DNA of 59,068 nt from Chrysophaeum taylorii (lineage: Eukaryota; Sar; Pelagophyceae; Pelagomonadales; Pelagomonadaceae): NCBI GenBank assembly GCA_029834535.1, contig JAQMWT010000629.1, forward strand, positions 1-59,068. Direction: 5' to 3'. Positions within the stretch are counted from its first letter, which is position 1. Every line of letters begins with the position of its first letter. Below are positions 47,210 to 58,178 of the stretch, piece by piece. A program made the translations under genes and the position numbers. The notes under the pieces were generated by a model, which saw only the letters and a list, made by a program, of their open reading frames with translations, did no database searches and was not told the origin of the DNA.

Positions 47210-47880
47210 TCAGGTTGTCGAGTCGAGTATAAAGTAAAGTAAAATAAGCATGCAATTCTTTTCGTATCGGCCGAATCCATGGCATTCGCAAGCCGCCGCA
47301 AGCCGTCTACTCTTCCGGCGGGTCCGTGTCGTCCTCTTGGTCTTCTTTGTCGGGGATCGTGGTCTCGTCGACGACGTTGGCGATCTTGCCGTATTTGCCT
47401 CGGGCCCACTCATGAACTCGCGGTTCATGCGCAAGAGGACGAGCATGTCGCATTCTTCGTCGCCAAGCAGCGAGTTATTACACGCGGTCAGAACGATGTT
47501 GCCGGCCGAGATGATTCGTTCGCAAAAGCTCTCGGCAGGAAGCGTGCCGATGGAACCGCGTGAAGATCTGGCGAGCTTGGGGAGGAAGCCGTACTTGGCG
47601 TCTTTCTCGATCTTCTTGTAGAGCTTGCCCACATGGAGGGGTAGGAGGTGCTCGACGAGATCCAGCTTCTTGACGTTCTTCAGTTCGTCGAACTCATTTT
47701 CCCATTTGATCCCAGCCGCGTATCGGATCCAGTTTGCGAACACTTCATCGAACTCCACCGCAAAATCCGGGACCAGATCCTCGTCGGTTGGTGCTTCGGC
47801 GTCTGCTTCATTTGGTATACAGTCGCTGAGTATTAGCTGGCCGTCGTCGTCGTCATCATCCTCGCTCGAATCTGCAAGAT
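47210..47880 (-). pseudogene. hAT transposase C-terminal fragment
   Basis: The minus-strand frame 47210-47758 (extending to about 47880) holds the hAT dimerisation region: LPAESFCERIISAGNIVLTA, SLLGDEECDMLVLLRMNREF, with VFANWIRYAAGIKWENE upstream. The pattern S-x-E-x-(I/V)-(I/F)-S ... LVFL-x-N is the hAT C-terminal signature (ESFCER here, in place of SERVFS). The 5' part is not found in frame here. No terminal inverted repeats were confirmed. Confidence 0.6.
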
Positions 47881-48060
47881 TTATAACTTATCGAACTGGA
47901 GCTGAGGCAGACAAGGTGTCCACCGCAGTAATGGCCAGGTTGGAAGTAGCTGTGGGAGCCGCGGAAGCCTTAGCGTCGTCGGCGGCTTTCTTCTTCTTGT
48001 TGTTGCGTTCATAGTGAAAGGCGTTCGTGTGGCGTACTCAACATACAACTGCTCGAGTAG

Positions 48061-48221
48061 TGCAGAGAAATCTGCTGCCTCTTACCCTTATCCGTCCGTT
48101 GAGAACGTGATCTCTTCCTTACCCTTATTCTTCCCTTCTACACAATCAAATAGTCCTCTGATTCAGGATGAGACGGGATGGTTTCCCAGGTGACTTACCA
48201 CTGCTTGCTAAATGCTCTGCA
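48061..48221 (+). repeat. 5' LTR of a second copia-type copy (161 bp)
   Basis: It begins TGCAGAG and ends CTCTGCA, and matches the LTR at 2760-3074 with about 150 bp missing in the middle. Downstream, TGGGCCCAGGCGGG (48227-48240) begins 5 bp after the LTR and could be a tRNA primer-binding site. No 5-bp target duplication was seen; the right flank of this element is disrupted by another insertion. Confidence 0.68.
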
Positions 48222-48744
48222 GGTTATGGGCCCAGGCGGGTCTCTGAGAAACCATGTGTTAAAACGTGCACGTAACCTATGGGTATTGGGTCGTTACCGC
48301 GCCGACACAGCCTCGCCACGAAAACACACTTGTCAATGTATCGCCATTACCATTGGGCTGTATATAATTTTTTTTTTGCACACGTGATCGTGTAACCTTG
48401 TGTGCACCTGTTCATAGCATCGTATTGTCATGTCAATGTTGATGTGTGTGTAATTGGCTAACCTGTACTCTTGCACCCATGTTATGGAATATTTTGGGTA
48501 CGTCCACTCGTACATTCCATGGCAATGCACTTAACAAGCTCCTTGAGAGCACCAAAACTAACCAGCTGCCTGAGTGACTACGCTTAGCGACACTACTCTG
48601 GACTCACAGCTTGCACAGTCGTCAAATAGACATCTTTCCATCGAAAACGATGAGTGTACATAGACACCGATAGACAGACCCCCTTAGAATGTCTAGACAG
48701 TGTCAACTGCGTGACTGAACCCACAGGTTCCCCCGTCAACTGCT
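48222..48744 (+). other. Untranslated leader of the copia-type element
   Basis: This stretch lies between the 5' LTR and the gag ATG. It holds a candidate primer-binding site at 48227-48240 and no ORF with a recognisable family. It fits a packaging/leader region. Confidence 0.45.
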
Positions 48745-50148
48745 ATGGCAGAACACGCAGCACGAGCCGCACCCAAGGCGATCACAGGTGCGGATTTATT
48801 GAAGCTCGAAGCTCCTGTAGTTGAGTTTCTTAACGATGGAAATCGATTTCAGCTTCAGACTCGCAAGGTATCCTTGCAAATCAAGCACGTTAAGCAATTG
48901 TTACGGTCCAGTCATGCCGATGCCTTCCTCGAGTACGACTCGTACGAAGCATATGCTCGGTCATGCAAGGACTACGAGATCCTCCGGAATCAAATTCTCG
49001 ATCGCGTTTTCCTGGAATGGAAGACCGATAAGGCTGCTGATCTCCGTTTAGCTGTTGATGAATTGCCCCCTGTGTATCAGGAATGGCATTTCGCCAACGA
49101 AGCTTTCCCCCACTTACCTGATGCAGAAGTCGCTCAGCTAGCTACTGTCTGTTACGACTATGAAGTCAAGGCATTACGTCCTGAAATCAATGCCCGTTTC
49201 TTAGAAGAGGAACGAATCTTAAATCGCGCGCACCCGAAGGCATTACCTTTCGACACCCGTGTTCGTGCCGTTGTTACCATGTTTTCGTTAACTGCTGCTG
49301 ACTGGCACACTTATCAGAACACGTATGCTACATTCTTGCATACTTACTTCAATCTTGAAAGTGTTGGAAAACCAGCACTTGCGGCCTGGCCCGCCATCAA
49401 TGAGGTATACATCAAATGTTATTTACCCAACAAGGCTCGAGCCATTATGCTCATCGCCTTTAGTCACTGCGAGTCTGTTACGACTACTGATGTGTCCTAT
49501 TTGAAACAGCAATTTAACTCTGTTGTTTATAATCCTAACTGGTATGTCCATGTATTTATCGAAGCTGTCCTAGCATTTAGGCAAATCTCTTACCAACTTA
49601 ATCAGGAAGAGACTGACCTTCAATTCGACTTTGGCACTCTTTGCAGAAAAATCTATGAAGAGATACATCGGCATTATGCCGATAATACCAGCAACAACCG
49701 TTACGATCGTGGTTGGGTAGATTGGTGTTATATGTACGAAACCCGATCTTCATCTCGACCTGTGCCAGAAGCTGAACGATTGTGTCACCCTACCAACCCT
49801 AGCTACATTTTAGAATGCGCATTAGACCTATACAATGTAGTATCAAATGGGTCTAACAAAAGACGCTTAGATCGCCCTGTTTCTTGGCAACCCTATGTCG
49901 AAGGTTTATCATCTCAACCAAAGCCAAAGTTACTACTTACAAACACTCTGGACTCAGCAGACAAAAGTCTGACTCAAACTGCTAACACACTCGCCTTCAT
50001 CACCTCGTCCCAACCTGGTACATCTTCCACGTTTAATGCTAGACGCTTGCGTAACTCTAATGATGCTCGCCAGCCTTTCTCTCGCAGCGATTTATCGTAT
50101 TATCGTTCTGGTGATTCTTACGTCACCAAGAAAACTGCTGGACAGTCC
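48745..50148 (+). pseudogene. Gag-like ORF of the copia-type element, truncated by a gypsy LTR
   Basis: This is an open frame from the ATG at 48745 of about 468 codons up to the LTR at 50149. The listed frame runs on into the LTR only by chance. Composition is helical and Tyr/Leu/Glu-rich with few Pro, as in capsid proteins. Segments such as FHTYFNLESVGKPALAAWPAINEVYIKCYLP (about residues 190-225) have a capsid-like look. No zinc knuckle (C-x2-C-x4-H-x4-C) is reached before the break. It lies 523 bp behind a 5' LTR, the place of gag. I do not recognise a named family. Confidence 0.62.
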
Positions 50149-50484
50149 TGTGGCGTAAGGAGAATTTTAGGGGCTACCTGGCGTGCCTTCGAATCCTGGC
50201 TCGCCGATCGCGTCCGTGCCCTTGGTGGGATCACTGGACGAGGATGGCCGTTCTCCCGCCACGCGACCACAAACAACTCCTGCGCCTGGTCCTCTCAACT
50301 TGAGGATCGGCTGTTGCTTTATGATCAAGGATAATCGAAATCAGAAATCAGGGTGACACATGTCACGGAAAAGGAAGATGATGTCAGAGAAAACTCTGAC
50401 ATCATCGGAACGGAGTAGGGTGCCCCTGAAAAGGGGGGGCCCTAGAAGAGGGGTAAGCCTTTGGAGGCGGGAGTTGCCGCCACA
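50149..50484 (-). repeat. 336-bp Ty3/gypsy LTR, minus orientation
   Basis: Read on the minus strand it begins TGTGGCGGCAACTCCCGCC and ends TTACGCCACA, a TG...CA LTR with terminal repeats TGTGGCG/CGCCACA. It is the reverse complement of the copy at 54057-54392, apparently without differences. It sits at the 3' end of the minus-strand pol debris (51064-54039), the place of a 3' LTR. The flanking bases agtcc/ggact are an inverted and not a direct repeat, so there is no target duplication. Confidence 0.8.
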
Positions 50485-51063
50485 GGACTCCCCTGGTAAG
50501 AATTCGAGCTGCCCCAGCGAGGTGCTAGCGCGAGGAGCGCGGCTTCGCCTTACGAGCATCTCGTGAACGAATCTTCTGGTAAACGCGGGTGATGATCGGT
50601 TCAGGAACTCGACCACTGCGTAAAGTAAACTTGGGGACCAACACGTCAATCTCGTGCGGAGCGAAATCCGTGACACAAGGAGTTGTGTTGGAGGAAATTC
50701 GGGACTTGTCGGTGAAACTTCGACCTTCAACGTCCTTGAATTCGGGCTTGAGCTTGCGGTGCGAAAGGTGAGAGGTCGGCTTGAAATAAGCGACATCATC
50801 GTTCGGACCCAAATCGGAATAGAAATGTAGAGCGACACGATCATTTTGGTAATCGTAAGGCTAAACTTCAGCAACATAAATCTTCTTGCGCCAATCAGAG
50901 CGCTTCCGGTCAGGAATCCGGAAACAAACTTACCGTGCTGATAATCATCACGGTTTCTTCGGGTTTGCGGATGGTTTGATCAACGATCGGAGGTCCATCC
51001 ACGGGCGTGACCTGCCTTACATGACCACGCCGTCCTCCGGGGGGAGATTCGAGAGCTCAAATC

Positions 51064-52028
51064 CTATAGGTGACCGGGAGAGGCGTTCCTTGATAATAAA
51101 CGGCCCTCGCCATTCTGGTCGAAGTTTGTTCTGAAGGAAAGGGATGTAGAGCAAAACGATCCTTCCTTGTATTCAACATCAACATGATCAGCATTGTAAA
51201 CCAATCGCTGTTTCTTCAAAGCATCACGAGCCTCGCGGACGATCTTTGTATAATATTTCAATCGTTCGCGAGTCTCGGCGACTAAGAGCAGTCTTCGGCA
51301 ATAATCGTGTATCAAAATCCATGAGCGTGTAGTCAGTCGGTAGCATCGGCTGACGGTTCAGGCGTAGCATAAAGGGCGAAATCTGCGTGCCTGGAATAAA
51401 CTTGCGGTTGTAGCAAAACGCAATATAATGAGCAAAGTCAGGCCAATCCGTGATGTTCCGGCCTTGAAGGCAAGCACGGAGGAAGGCCTTGATAAATCGG
51501 TTGACACGCTCAGCCGGGTTCGACTGGGCATGATAAGGAATCGTAGTTTGGTATCGTGTGTTAAAGAGATGGCAGAACTCGCGCATCAACTTGTTCACGA
51601 ACTCACCGTTGTCGGTACAGAATCATCTGGGGCAAGTAGCCCTTGAGGAGGATGTTAATGACAAAAGACTCGAGGACAGACTCAGCAGTCTTATCATTCA
51701 AAACATCCAGAATCAAGAAATGCGAGAACGGATCAAAAATACTAGAAGATACGTCTCGGGACCAGCGCGGGCAGGGTCCAAATCCATGCAGAACAGCACC
51801 ATCACCATCGTAGACGGGCTGCAAGAGTCCAGCTCGTTTCGGCTCAGGCGTACAGCGCTCTGACAAACTAAGCCAGCAAGGAAGACTCAACTTCGTTCGA
51901 CATGTGGGGCCACCAAAATCGTTCTTGGATAGCCTGGACGGTACTGTGACGTCCCATATGACCACCGTTAACCGGAGTGTCATGATAAAGTCGAATAATG
52001 CGTTTGCGCAACGTAGCAGGTGCAACAA
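51064..52028 (-). pseudogene. Ty3/gypsy integrase, frameshifted
   Basis: On the minus strand, frames together show an H2C2-type zinc region (HDTPVNGGHMGRHSTVQAIQ and RFWWPHM, near 51990-51910). A core follows (LFCMDLDPARAGP, then HFLILDVLNDKTAESVLESF) and a DNGEF-like turn leads to CHLFNTRYQTTIPYHAQSNP with AERVNRFIKAFLR (51540-51470). The C-terminal part reads RERLKYYTKIVREARDALKKQ. The H2C2, D and 'NP-x-ER-x-NR' segments fit Ty3/gypsy integrase. Several frame changes and a stop in the core make it non-functional. Confidence 0.72.
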
Positions 52029-52241
52029 TCATCGGGTGCAAATCAGCAGAAATGCGGTAAAGAACATCTCAACGACGAATCGTTCGTTCGCTCGGAACGT
52101 CGTGGCGTCTGACCTTGGGCCATTCGGTAGCGAATATCCTCGCACGTAGCATCAGATTGCTCACGTGCGATCTCCGCGAGCGTCATGGGTATCTTATCGA
52201 TATAATGGCAAGCGGCGGCGTCCTTGAAGATCTGTGGCTCA

Positions 52242-52756
52242 TCACGCACGGTTCTTCCGACGTTGTCTCGTAGCGTGAGACGTAGCCAATTCATCGGATC
52301 CTTCAGGGTTTCGTCTCCGTCTTCCGGCAGTTCGGTCGTGATAAACGACATTATGAAGTGGCAGCCAGAGACGGGAACTCTCGGTCATCAACAGGTCGGG
52401 AAGCTCTTGGAACACTAGATACGCGTGGTTCAAAGGTTCTCCAAACTCGTCAGTCTCGGTGACATGATCAATCGGGTTGCGGGAGAGACAGTCAGGGATA
52501 CTCATTCCCGGTGACTTTCCCGGCTTATAACCAAGTTCAGGGTCAAAATGGCGAGGCGCATCGCCCAACGAGCAAGCTGCCCAGACGAGTGCGTCGCCTT
52601 ACGTAAAAACGTCAAATTTCGGTGATCGGTCTCCAAAACAGTCCGGTGCCCTTCAATGTAGGCTCGAAAGTGCTCTAGAGAAAGTATAACGCCAGCAGCT
52701 AGCCGACGGGGCTCATAATTCCGCATCTCCTTCGGCAGCTCGGCTCCAGTATTCAA
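52242..52756 (-). pseudogene. Ty3/gypsy RNase H region, frameshifted
   Basis: The minus-strand frame has YIEGHRTVLETDHRNLTFLR and SGQLARWAMRLAI (about 52660-52530). Then, in another frame, it has YKPGKSPGMSIPDCLSR (about 52530-52480). These match the RT-attached RNase H of gypsy elements (TDH-x-x-L-x-(F/Y)L ... RWAM-x-L ... (I/Y)-x-PGK-x-N-x-(V/I)-(A/P)-D-x-LSR). The end is fused in a shifted frame to a linker to integrase. Confidence 0.7.
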
Positions 52757-52954
52757 TTACTCGTTCTTCTCGAGTCACCCTTCCGGCATCGTCCTTGACT
52801 TCGACAATCTGGAAGAGATATGCTCAAGTCCATCCTTGGAAGCATCGGATCGGATCTGAAAAGGCAGATCATAATCGGCGTGGTAGACTCCACGGGAATC
52901 AACCAAAGCAATAATCGTATCCCGCTTTCTGACACTCGGGCGTCCACTCGAACT

Positions 52955-54039
52955 TTACACCTTCGAGGCATAATCGTCTCCGGTTTCTACAATCTTCGAG
53001 TAGCCCTTCACATATCGCCGGCATAATACCATGATGCCGATGAAAGAGCGTATCTGGGTCTTCGGGGAAGTATTCGGTAAAGTACCTGGAATCGGCATCT
53101 TCTGCAGTGCTTCCAGCGTCTTTGGATTCGGCTTCAAGCCTTCTGGTGATGATGTCCCAGAAATTCTATATCATCTTTGAGAAGTGGAACTTCGCGGTTC
53201 GACCGCTGTACCCTCTCTGTGCCAAATGACACATCACTTCGATCAAAACTTGTAAATGTCGATGAAGATCGTCGGATCCCATCATAATATCATCAACAAA
53301 CGCAACCAAGTCTTGATACATCCATTTCGAAGGTCGCTCGCCATTTGCTTGCAGAAAAGAGCTCCGGCTGTCTTCACACCCTAGAGGTAATCAAGAAACT
53401 GTGAGCGCCAAGTGGGCTAACCATCGTGACAGCGTCCTGCGCTGCCGTATCCAGACGAAGGTTGTGGTATCCCCACCTAATATCAATGCATGTCCGCCAT
53501 CGTCTCATCGCGAGAAAGGCTAACGTCAATCGGTAGGGCGTCATCTTAATCGGTCGCGGATTCGCGTCTTTGAATCGTAGAGACACAGGAGGCGAGTCCA
53601 CAGGTCTCATAATCGGGTCGAAAAAGGCCCAAGAATATCGCACACAATGGCGGAGCATCAGTTTCGCCTCGTCATCTAAGTGCGGATTGTCAGGAATTCC
53701 CAACTCCTGCACAACCTTGTCAACTTCTTCCTTCGTAGGAATTTTAACTTTCATCGCTTCGTTGTCCTTGACATGCTCAGGAGTCTGCGGCAGTGGTGCA
53801 CCCTCGACATCGCGCGGCGCATCTTTCCATGGCACATCGAACTTTTTCTCGTATTTTAGTTTCACTTCCGGGTGGCTTTTGTTGATCCTCTCGCCTTTGA
53901 CACGAACACTCGGCTCGCTCTTAATCTTTGGTTCCCGATCTCGCTCAGGATCTGGCGGAACGTCTAAATTTGGTTGTCGGGGGGGCCCAGCAGAAGAAGC
54001 ATGAGACGTCCCCGGCTCATCTGTTGCAGGCGGAATCAA
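52955..54039 (-). pseudogene. Ty3/gypsy reverse transcriptase, frameshifted
   Basis: The minus-strand frame at 54039-53374 begins with a linker of Pro/Lys/Glu-rich text and reaches KMTPYRL, then CIDIRWGYHNLRLDTAAQDA and VSPLGAHSF. A frame change leads to LVAFVDDIMMGSDDLHRHLQ (FVDD catalytic box at 53290-53301, minus). Then come TLEALQKMPIPG and QIRSFIGIM (52955-53137). These are the RT boxes A, C and the RT-RNase H connection in order. A gap between PYRL and the box A segment indicates a small deletion. Confidence 0.75.
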
Positions 54040-54056
54040 CGGTACCTCTGGAGTCC

Positions 54057-54392
54057 TGTGGCGGCAACTCCCGCCTCCAAAGGCTTACCCCTCTTCTAGG
54101 GCCCCCCCTTTTCAGGGGCACCCTACTCCGTTCCGATGATGTCAGAGTTTTCTCTGACATCATCTTCCTTTTCCGTGACATGTGTCACCCTGATTTCTGA
54201 TTTCGATTATCCTTGATCATAAAGCAACAGCCGATCCTCAAGTTGAGAGGACCAGGCGCAGGAGTTGTTTGTGGTCGCGTGGCGGGAGAACGGCCATCCT
54301 CGTCCAGTGATCCCACCAAGGGCACGGACGCGATCGGCGAGCCAGGATTCGAAGGCACGCCAGGTAGCCCCTAAAATTCTCCTTACGCCACA
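54057..54392 (+). repeat. 336-bp Ty3/gypsy LTR, plus orientation
   Basis: Same sequence as 50149-50484 in the opposite direction. Directly after it, TGGTGGAGGATATGAG (54395-54410) could be a primer-binding site, so it may be the 5' LTR of a + oriented, internally deleted copy. The left flank (ctggagtcc) matches the left flank of the inverted copy over ggagtcc. Confidence 0.75.
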
Positions 54393-54404
54393 GGTGGTGG
54401 AGGA

Positions 54405-54782
54405 TATGAGATCAGTTGATTTTCGATGAAGGCGAACTTCCGATTAAGCGCAAGCTGTACGGATCAGGATTGAATACGACGACGATCCATCGTTGGATCG
54501 CCCTTCGGGTCGCTTTCGCCGATGACTTTGCCGCTCCCATTGTTGCTATTGTAGCAGATACGAATTATCTGTTCCTGTTGGGAGGGCGCGATATACGAGT
54601 TTTTAGGAGCCATTGTGGATTTTCCCCATGATCGGATCTGTTTTTGTCGAACCCAAGTCGTCTACGGGCGCAAGAAGATTAAAGTTAAGGATGAACGAGT
54701 CGATGCACCAATCGTGACCTTCCGGTCTAATTACGATCGGAATCCGATAACCGTACCGATTTACAATCATCAACACGATGCC
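54405..54782 (+). pseudogene. Fragment of gypsy protease/linker, plus orientation
   Basis: The + strand frame has DEGELPIKRKLYGSGLNTTT, IHRWIALRVAFADDFAAPI and YLFLLGGRDIRVFR. It is the inverted copy of the region near 56680-56945 and keeps about 110 bp that the minus copy lacks. The D-x-LLG-RDI end resembles a retropepsin C-terminus, but no D-(T/S)-G triplet is seen here. Confidence 0.5.
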
Positions 54783-55100
54783 TTTCGCCTTTGACACGAA
54801 CACTCGGCTCGCTCTTAATCTTTGGTTCCCGATCTCGCTCAGGATCTGGCGGAACGTCTAAATTTGGTTGTCGGGGGGGCCCAGCAGAAGAAGCATGAGA
54901 CGTCCCCGGCTCATCTGTTGCAGGCGGAATCAACGGTACCTCTGGAGGTTTCCATTTGGTGTGATCTTGAAGATCATCGTCGAAACACCATCTTATGACA
55001 CGTGCGCGTGTTTAACAGCGGAACTGTACGTGACGAAGGGTGATCAATTTGTATAATAATCAAACGGTCGGTCTGCAGGACTCAACGCTGACGGCAAAGC
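54783..55100 (-). pseudogene. Duplicated RT-linker piece
   Basis: 54783-54938 repeats 53893-54048 in the same direction (TSHASSAGPPRQPNLDVPPD on the minus strand). Its right side continues into KWKPPEVP, the likely original upstream text. The junction at about 54783 has a short shared stretch (cacgatgcctttcg), so the rearrangement may have used microhomology. Confidence 0.55.
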
Positions 55101-56508
55101 GCCCGCTCAGGTGAAATTCCTTGGTCACAGAGCAGATCGAGCATTAATAAGACCATCGTGTCAGGTGGCACGACGGACAAGTGTTTCAACGAGGTCGTCC
55201 TGGAGAAGCCGGCCCACTCAAAATCAGGGGGCATTGTCGCAACTCCGAAGTCATTTCCAGATTCAGGATCGTAATCGGAACGGTGCGGTCCTACGCGAAG
55301 CGGGACACGCGTAACAGTATAAGCTGCGTCTATCGCGGCTCGTGATGATCCTAAATTGTTCATCTGAAGTAAATGTCGTTCGTCGGCGTAACCAAGTGCT
55401 GCGGCGAACTTCTGTTGCATATTCTTGCAAGTTTTTTGGAACTGCAAATGGAGCGGATGGCTGAAACCAACAATCGCACGCGACAGCTCATCAAACTGGG
55501 AGTTATGTCGTAAAAATTGACGACGTATACGTACGGTGCAAACGTGCAACGTAAGAAATAATCGAAGCCTCCTGCTCTATCAACCACATGAAGAAACCAG
55601 CCATCTTGCATAATTTCATCGTCCAGTGGGTAGCGGTAACTCCCTTCCCAACATCTCTGGAAGTCAAGTTGCACAGAGCGGAGTGTACGCAGGGTGGCGA
55701 CGCGACACACATCGACGACGACCATTCCGCGTAGGGTAAATAAGATTCGATCAACCGTAAGGTTATAACATAGCGACCACACAATGTGCTGCACCACAGG
55801 ATGTTCGGAAAGTTTTGTGGTGGATCTGGTTGGCGGTGTCCGACGCATCGAGTGCTAGCACGACTCGAAACGACGTCCACACGTTTCGTTGGCTCGTTGG
55901 AGACCTAAAGTACTGCCTCCGGCTCCACTGCAGCATCACCACCTTGCGATAAGTGATTGGAAGCCATGAGCACCCATATCGGCGGCGGATCTCCGCTTCG
56001 GTGATCTCGCGGCATTTCTTTCACTCTTTCTGACCTTCGAGCGAAATCGTCGCTGCCTTCAGGTCGTTTGAGGGTGGACTTCCGTCATAGCGGTCATAGC
56101 GTGTCCGCTGCACCGTGCTCAGCAGCATCGGCGGGGAGATTCGCCGCATCGCGTCAAATGACTAGCGACAGAAACGGTGAAAGAAAGGTTTCCCTTGTCG
56201 TATCTCTTCTTCACATTCTTTCGTAAGTTCGTTGATCGTAGAACGTTCAACTCATCTTCGTACCTAACGATATACCAATCGCAAGGGCTTCGCCTTGAGT
56301 GACGATCGTCGGCACTTCTTCCGTGGCAGTGTTGCAGCCACCCGAGCAGCGGACCGGTCGCGCTCTTCGCCAGAAGAACATTCTTTCGACAACTCCAACT
56401 GCTCGTTCTCAGCAAACGTAGCGACGAAAACCTGTCCTTTTTCCATAGGCGACATAACCGGTAGATTGTACGTTCGACCGGGCTCGATTTGAATCGTGCG
56501 CGCGGCAT
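55082..56508 (-). pseudogene. Unassigned minus-strand element coding pieces
   Basis: Three minus-strand frames (55082-55549, 55360-55848, 56119-56508) overlap and change frame. Parts look protein-like (FDELSRAIVGFSHPLHLQFQ, and LDFQRCWEGSYRYPLDDEIM in the next frame). They are between the protease-like and RT regions of the gypsy debris. I cannot name a domain. Confidence 0.3.
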
Positions 56509-56679
56509 AAGCGATTATTCGCGCGCGTCTTCTCCCGGAGCTGGGGAGAATTTGGTCGTAGCATGTCCCCGCGTAGCCATGGCTACCGTACGTTCCGGCG
56601 GCGGGCTTCGGTCATTTAATCGTGCTCAAACGAGCATAAATTCGAGTCTTGACCAGGTCGAGACTCTGCCGAAAGGCAT

Positions 56680-57081
56680 CGTGTTGATGATTGTAAATCG
56701 GTACGGTTATCGGATTCCGATCGTAATTAGACCGGAAGGTCACGATTGGTGCATCGACTCGTTCATCCCTTAACTAATCTTCTTGCGCCCGTAGACGACT
56801 TGGGTTCGACAAAAACAGGCAAAGTCATCGGCGAAAGCGACCCGAAGGGCGATCCAACGATGGATCGTCGTCGTATTCAATCCTGATCCGTACAGCTTGC
56901 GCTTGATCGGAAGTTCGCCTTCATCGAAAATCAACTGATCTTTGGTCAACTTTTTGACCATTTCTCGGCAAATATAAGAAACATCGGCCATTCCATCGAC
57001 CCCGATGGTCGTCGAGAATTTCGGACCGTCACGATTCTTGTAGATGTGACAGGCCATAACGTTGAAACCGTATCTAAACAA
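56680..57081 (-). pseudogene. Gypsy protease-like region, minus orientation
   Basis: The minus frame carries KFSTTIGVDGMADVSYICRE and DEGELPIKRKLYGSGL, then ends early. Its position before RT suits an aspartic protease, and the strand-loop-helix text (TTIGVDGMADVSYI) resembles the retropepsin active-site turn. The usual D-(S/T)-G is replaced by DGMAD, so it is either a variant or not protease. Confidence 0.4.
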
Positions 57082-58178
57082 CTGAGGGTAATCAAATCAT
57101 CTTCGATCGTCTTGCCATCTCGCGGCGTCAACGAAGTGAGCACATCGGGCTCTGAATCGCTCATCTCCGGGGTTGGGCATCGATACCGCGGCTTGAGCTT
57201 TCGTATCTGTATCGTTGTTGGCGTCTTCGCCATAACGCTCGCGGCAGCCTCTTTATCTGGCGGCTTTCGCTCTTCCTCCAAGACAATCTCAGAGGAATCT
57301 GCGCTGGTAGGGGATCCTGGTCTTCGTAGTTCACGGAAGCAAAGGACCCTCCCATAAATCATTCATTTCGTCTTTCAGAATGCATCTTGTAAATTCAATC
57401 GTCGCCTGCTGATCCTCATCAGCATCGGCGATCGGTTCCATGTCAGCTGCGGCTTTGAGTCTGCAGCTGCGCGGTTGTTCTGGTGGCTTCTTCGCAAGAA
57501 ATTCCGAGCTTTCGTCCACCAATCCTGCAGGTTCCATCTGCTCGTCTTCGTCACACTTGAGAACGCTGCTTATCTTCTTCATAAATCTAATCCTTTCTTC
57601 CGGCGGCGTATCCGTGTCTCGATCCGTAGTAATCGAAATGTTTCGGGGTCCGCAGGAAAAGGAAAAGATGGCGTCGTCCCCGACGTCAACTCTGTCATAA
57701 AATCGTCGTCACTTCCTGCCATACTCGCGCTTGTCCTAGTCTCATCCGACGAATGCGCGCCCGAGCTATCACCGCAGAAATTCATGTCTGGCTCACAGCC
57801 AGTTCGGTCGCCAACGGTCGTCTCTGGAGGGTCCAAAGATAAGCCGATGGCATCGAGGGCTTCCTCATCAAAAATAAACGGTGGGTCGTCCATGGACAAC
57901 TCGTCAAATAACGTTAACGCAGACACTGGTTCACCGATTGTAGCTTCTTCATCTTCCGAATCTGAATCGCCTTCCCAGTATCGTGTAGCTTCAAGTTCCT
58001 CGCTCGAATCTTCGAGCTCATCGCTCGACATCTGCTCATAAATCTGTGCCAAAGACCGACGATTGGTCAGCACGTCGTTGGGTGGCTCGTCCATCGGTGG
58101 GCGAGCAAGATCTTCGAATGCGGCCGCGGCAAGGGCGTCGGCTGCGTCGTCGGTGCGGGTGTCCGTGTTCGGGTACAC
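56946..58178 (-). pseudogene. Acidic gag/linker-like ORFs upstream of gypsy pol
   Basis: 58178-57579 encodes a 199-codon acidic protein (SSDELEDSSEELEATRYWEG and DSEDEEATIGEPVSAL); 57582-57331 continues in another frame (KKISSVLKCDEDEQME). The stop and next start overlap as ATGA at 57579-57582. A third piece is 57362-56946. It may be the gag-like part of the same element. No zinc knuckle is seen. Family not recognised. Confidence 0.35.

Larger units (their letters stand above)
50485..57081 (-). mobile_element. Scrambled Ty3/gypsy retrotransposon copies (pol and protease pieces)
   Basis: The minus strand has protease-like and linker pieces (about 57081-56770), RT (about 54039-53000), RNase H (about 52756-52450) and integrase (about 52028-51064), then the LTR at 50149. 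RT before integrase is the Ty3/gypsy order. A + oriented LTR (54057-54392) and a + oriented protease fragment (54405-54782) sit inside. 53893-54048 is repeated in direct orientation at 54783-54938, and 54405-54782 is the inverse of about 56680-56945. The locus is nested, inverted and frameshifted; nothing in it looks intact. Confidence 0.7.

Noticed and set aside
48061..50148. Complete copia copy
   Set aside because: Only 5' LTR, leader and truncated gag are present; a gypsy LTR breaks the rest.
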